Below are positions 63,772-64,000 of a stretch of 64,000 bases of DNA, piece after piece (position 1 is the first letter of the stretch; each line of letters starts with the position of its first letter). Source of the stretch: a virus. Under the pieces are notes generated by a model, which had not been told where the DNA came from, did no database searches, and saw nothing but the letters and a program-made list of their open reading frames with translations. A program made the translations under genes and the position numbers. Where the stretch lies: positions 62,001-126,000 of IMG/VR virus record IMGVR_UViG_3300042691_015370. The stretch is one strand, 5' to 3'.

Positions 63772-63777
63772 ATTGTA
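63772..63777 (-). promoter_or_regulatory. Leaderless-type -10 box TACAAT
   Basis: TACAAT on the minus strand, with 6 nt before the ATG at 63765. The -35 is not obvious. Same spacing as the two other boxes. Confidence 0.5.
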
Positions 63778-63846
63778 CTAGACCGCCAAACTTGTAGAAG
63801 TTAAGGAATTCTGAACCACGTTTGGACAAATGTCACAAGGGACCAC

Positions 63847-63876
63847 TTGACTTTCGGTAGCTAATTTTGAGAGAAT
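63847..63876 (+). promoter_or_regulatory. Candidate rightward promoter
   Basis: TTGACT (63847-63852), 18-bp spacer, GAGAAT (63871-63876), about 90 nt before a GTG at 63963. The -35 hexamer and spacing equal the strong promoter at 55927-55956; the -10 is weaker. Confidence 0.45.
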
Positions 63877-63962
63877 GGAAAAGTTCCACCGATCGGGTCA
63901 TATCCACCCGGCATGGGGGTAGTGGATCAGGAGGGCCAACGTCCACAACCAAAGGAAGAAAA

Positions 63963-64000
63963 GTGAACTCAACGCTCAAGAAACAGCGTTCAACTCAATT
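63963..64000 (+). CDS. Start of a rightward gene, 3' end off window
   Basis: GTG at 63963 with AAGGAAG eight or so bases upstream, open to the right edge (12 codons, beginning NSTLKKQRSTQ). Basic start. Too short to identify. The upstream promoter candidate and divergent arrangement support it. Confidence 0.45.
   Translation, partial: MNSTLKKQRSTQ

Overview
The window is part of a large tailed phage genome, a long-tailed siphovirus that most likely infects an actinobacterium. Packaging, capsid, connector and tail genes follow the usual siphovirus order on the minus strand. The host guess rests on several clues: beta-propeller-type GYW...FGDA repeats of a kind common in actinobacterial surface proteins, a WhiG/FliA-type sigma factor, a B12-dependent ribonucleotide reductase, and promoter -10 boxes set 6 nt before start codons, which implies leaderless mRNAs. 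Base composition is intermediate, and genes overlap tightly (ATGA or TGATG junctions). I see no integrase, DNA polymerase, endolysin, tRNA or CRISPR array. LAYOUT, read along minus-strand transcription from right to left: 63.8-62.9 kb holds small genes (zinc ribbon, DUF192). 62.7-61.0 kb holds a plus-strand pair, a calcineurin-like phosphoesterase plus a small acidic protein, behind a long hairpin-rich leader (60.58-61.03 kb). 60.5-54.4 kb holds HNH nuclease, sigma factor, small proteins, class II ribonucleotide reductase, winged-helix protein and a Hjc-like nuclease. 54.4-48.4 kb is a glycan cassette of five glycosyltransferases and two methyltransferases. 48.3-40.2 kb is packaging and head: small-subunit candidates, large terminase, portal, protease, scaffold, decoration protein and major capsid protein. 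40.1-37.2 kb is connector and tail-completion genes. 37.2-31.2 kb is three fibre genes with collagen-like or fibre signatures plus small partners. 29.6-27.0 kb is the tail tube and frameshifted tail chaperones. 27.0-13.6 kb is a 4466-residue tape measure protein. 13.6-1.9 kb is distal tail, hub and minor tail proteins. 1.9 kb to the left edge holds a membrane protein, a zinc-binding protein, a helix-turn-helix protein and a PD-(D/E)XK nuclease interrupted by an intein that runs off the left edge. MOST NOTABLE: the tape measure carries about 1,650 residues of inserted enzyme-like modules (a GNAT-like domain, two HExxH zincin-like domains, and two protein-kinase/aminoglycoside-phosphotransferase-like domains, one degenerate). 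Each begins with a recurring (A/Q/I)(Y/F)S(T/S/D/R)P junction motif. Because tape measure proteins leave the virion with the DNA, this suggests a tape measure that also delivers effectors. Other strong signals are a programmed -1 frameshift on GGGAAAA, a 35-bp perfect palindrome inside a fibre gene, three identically spaced leaderless promoters, and an unassigned structured RNA-like region. Functional calls come from motif recognition by eye; no database search was run.
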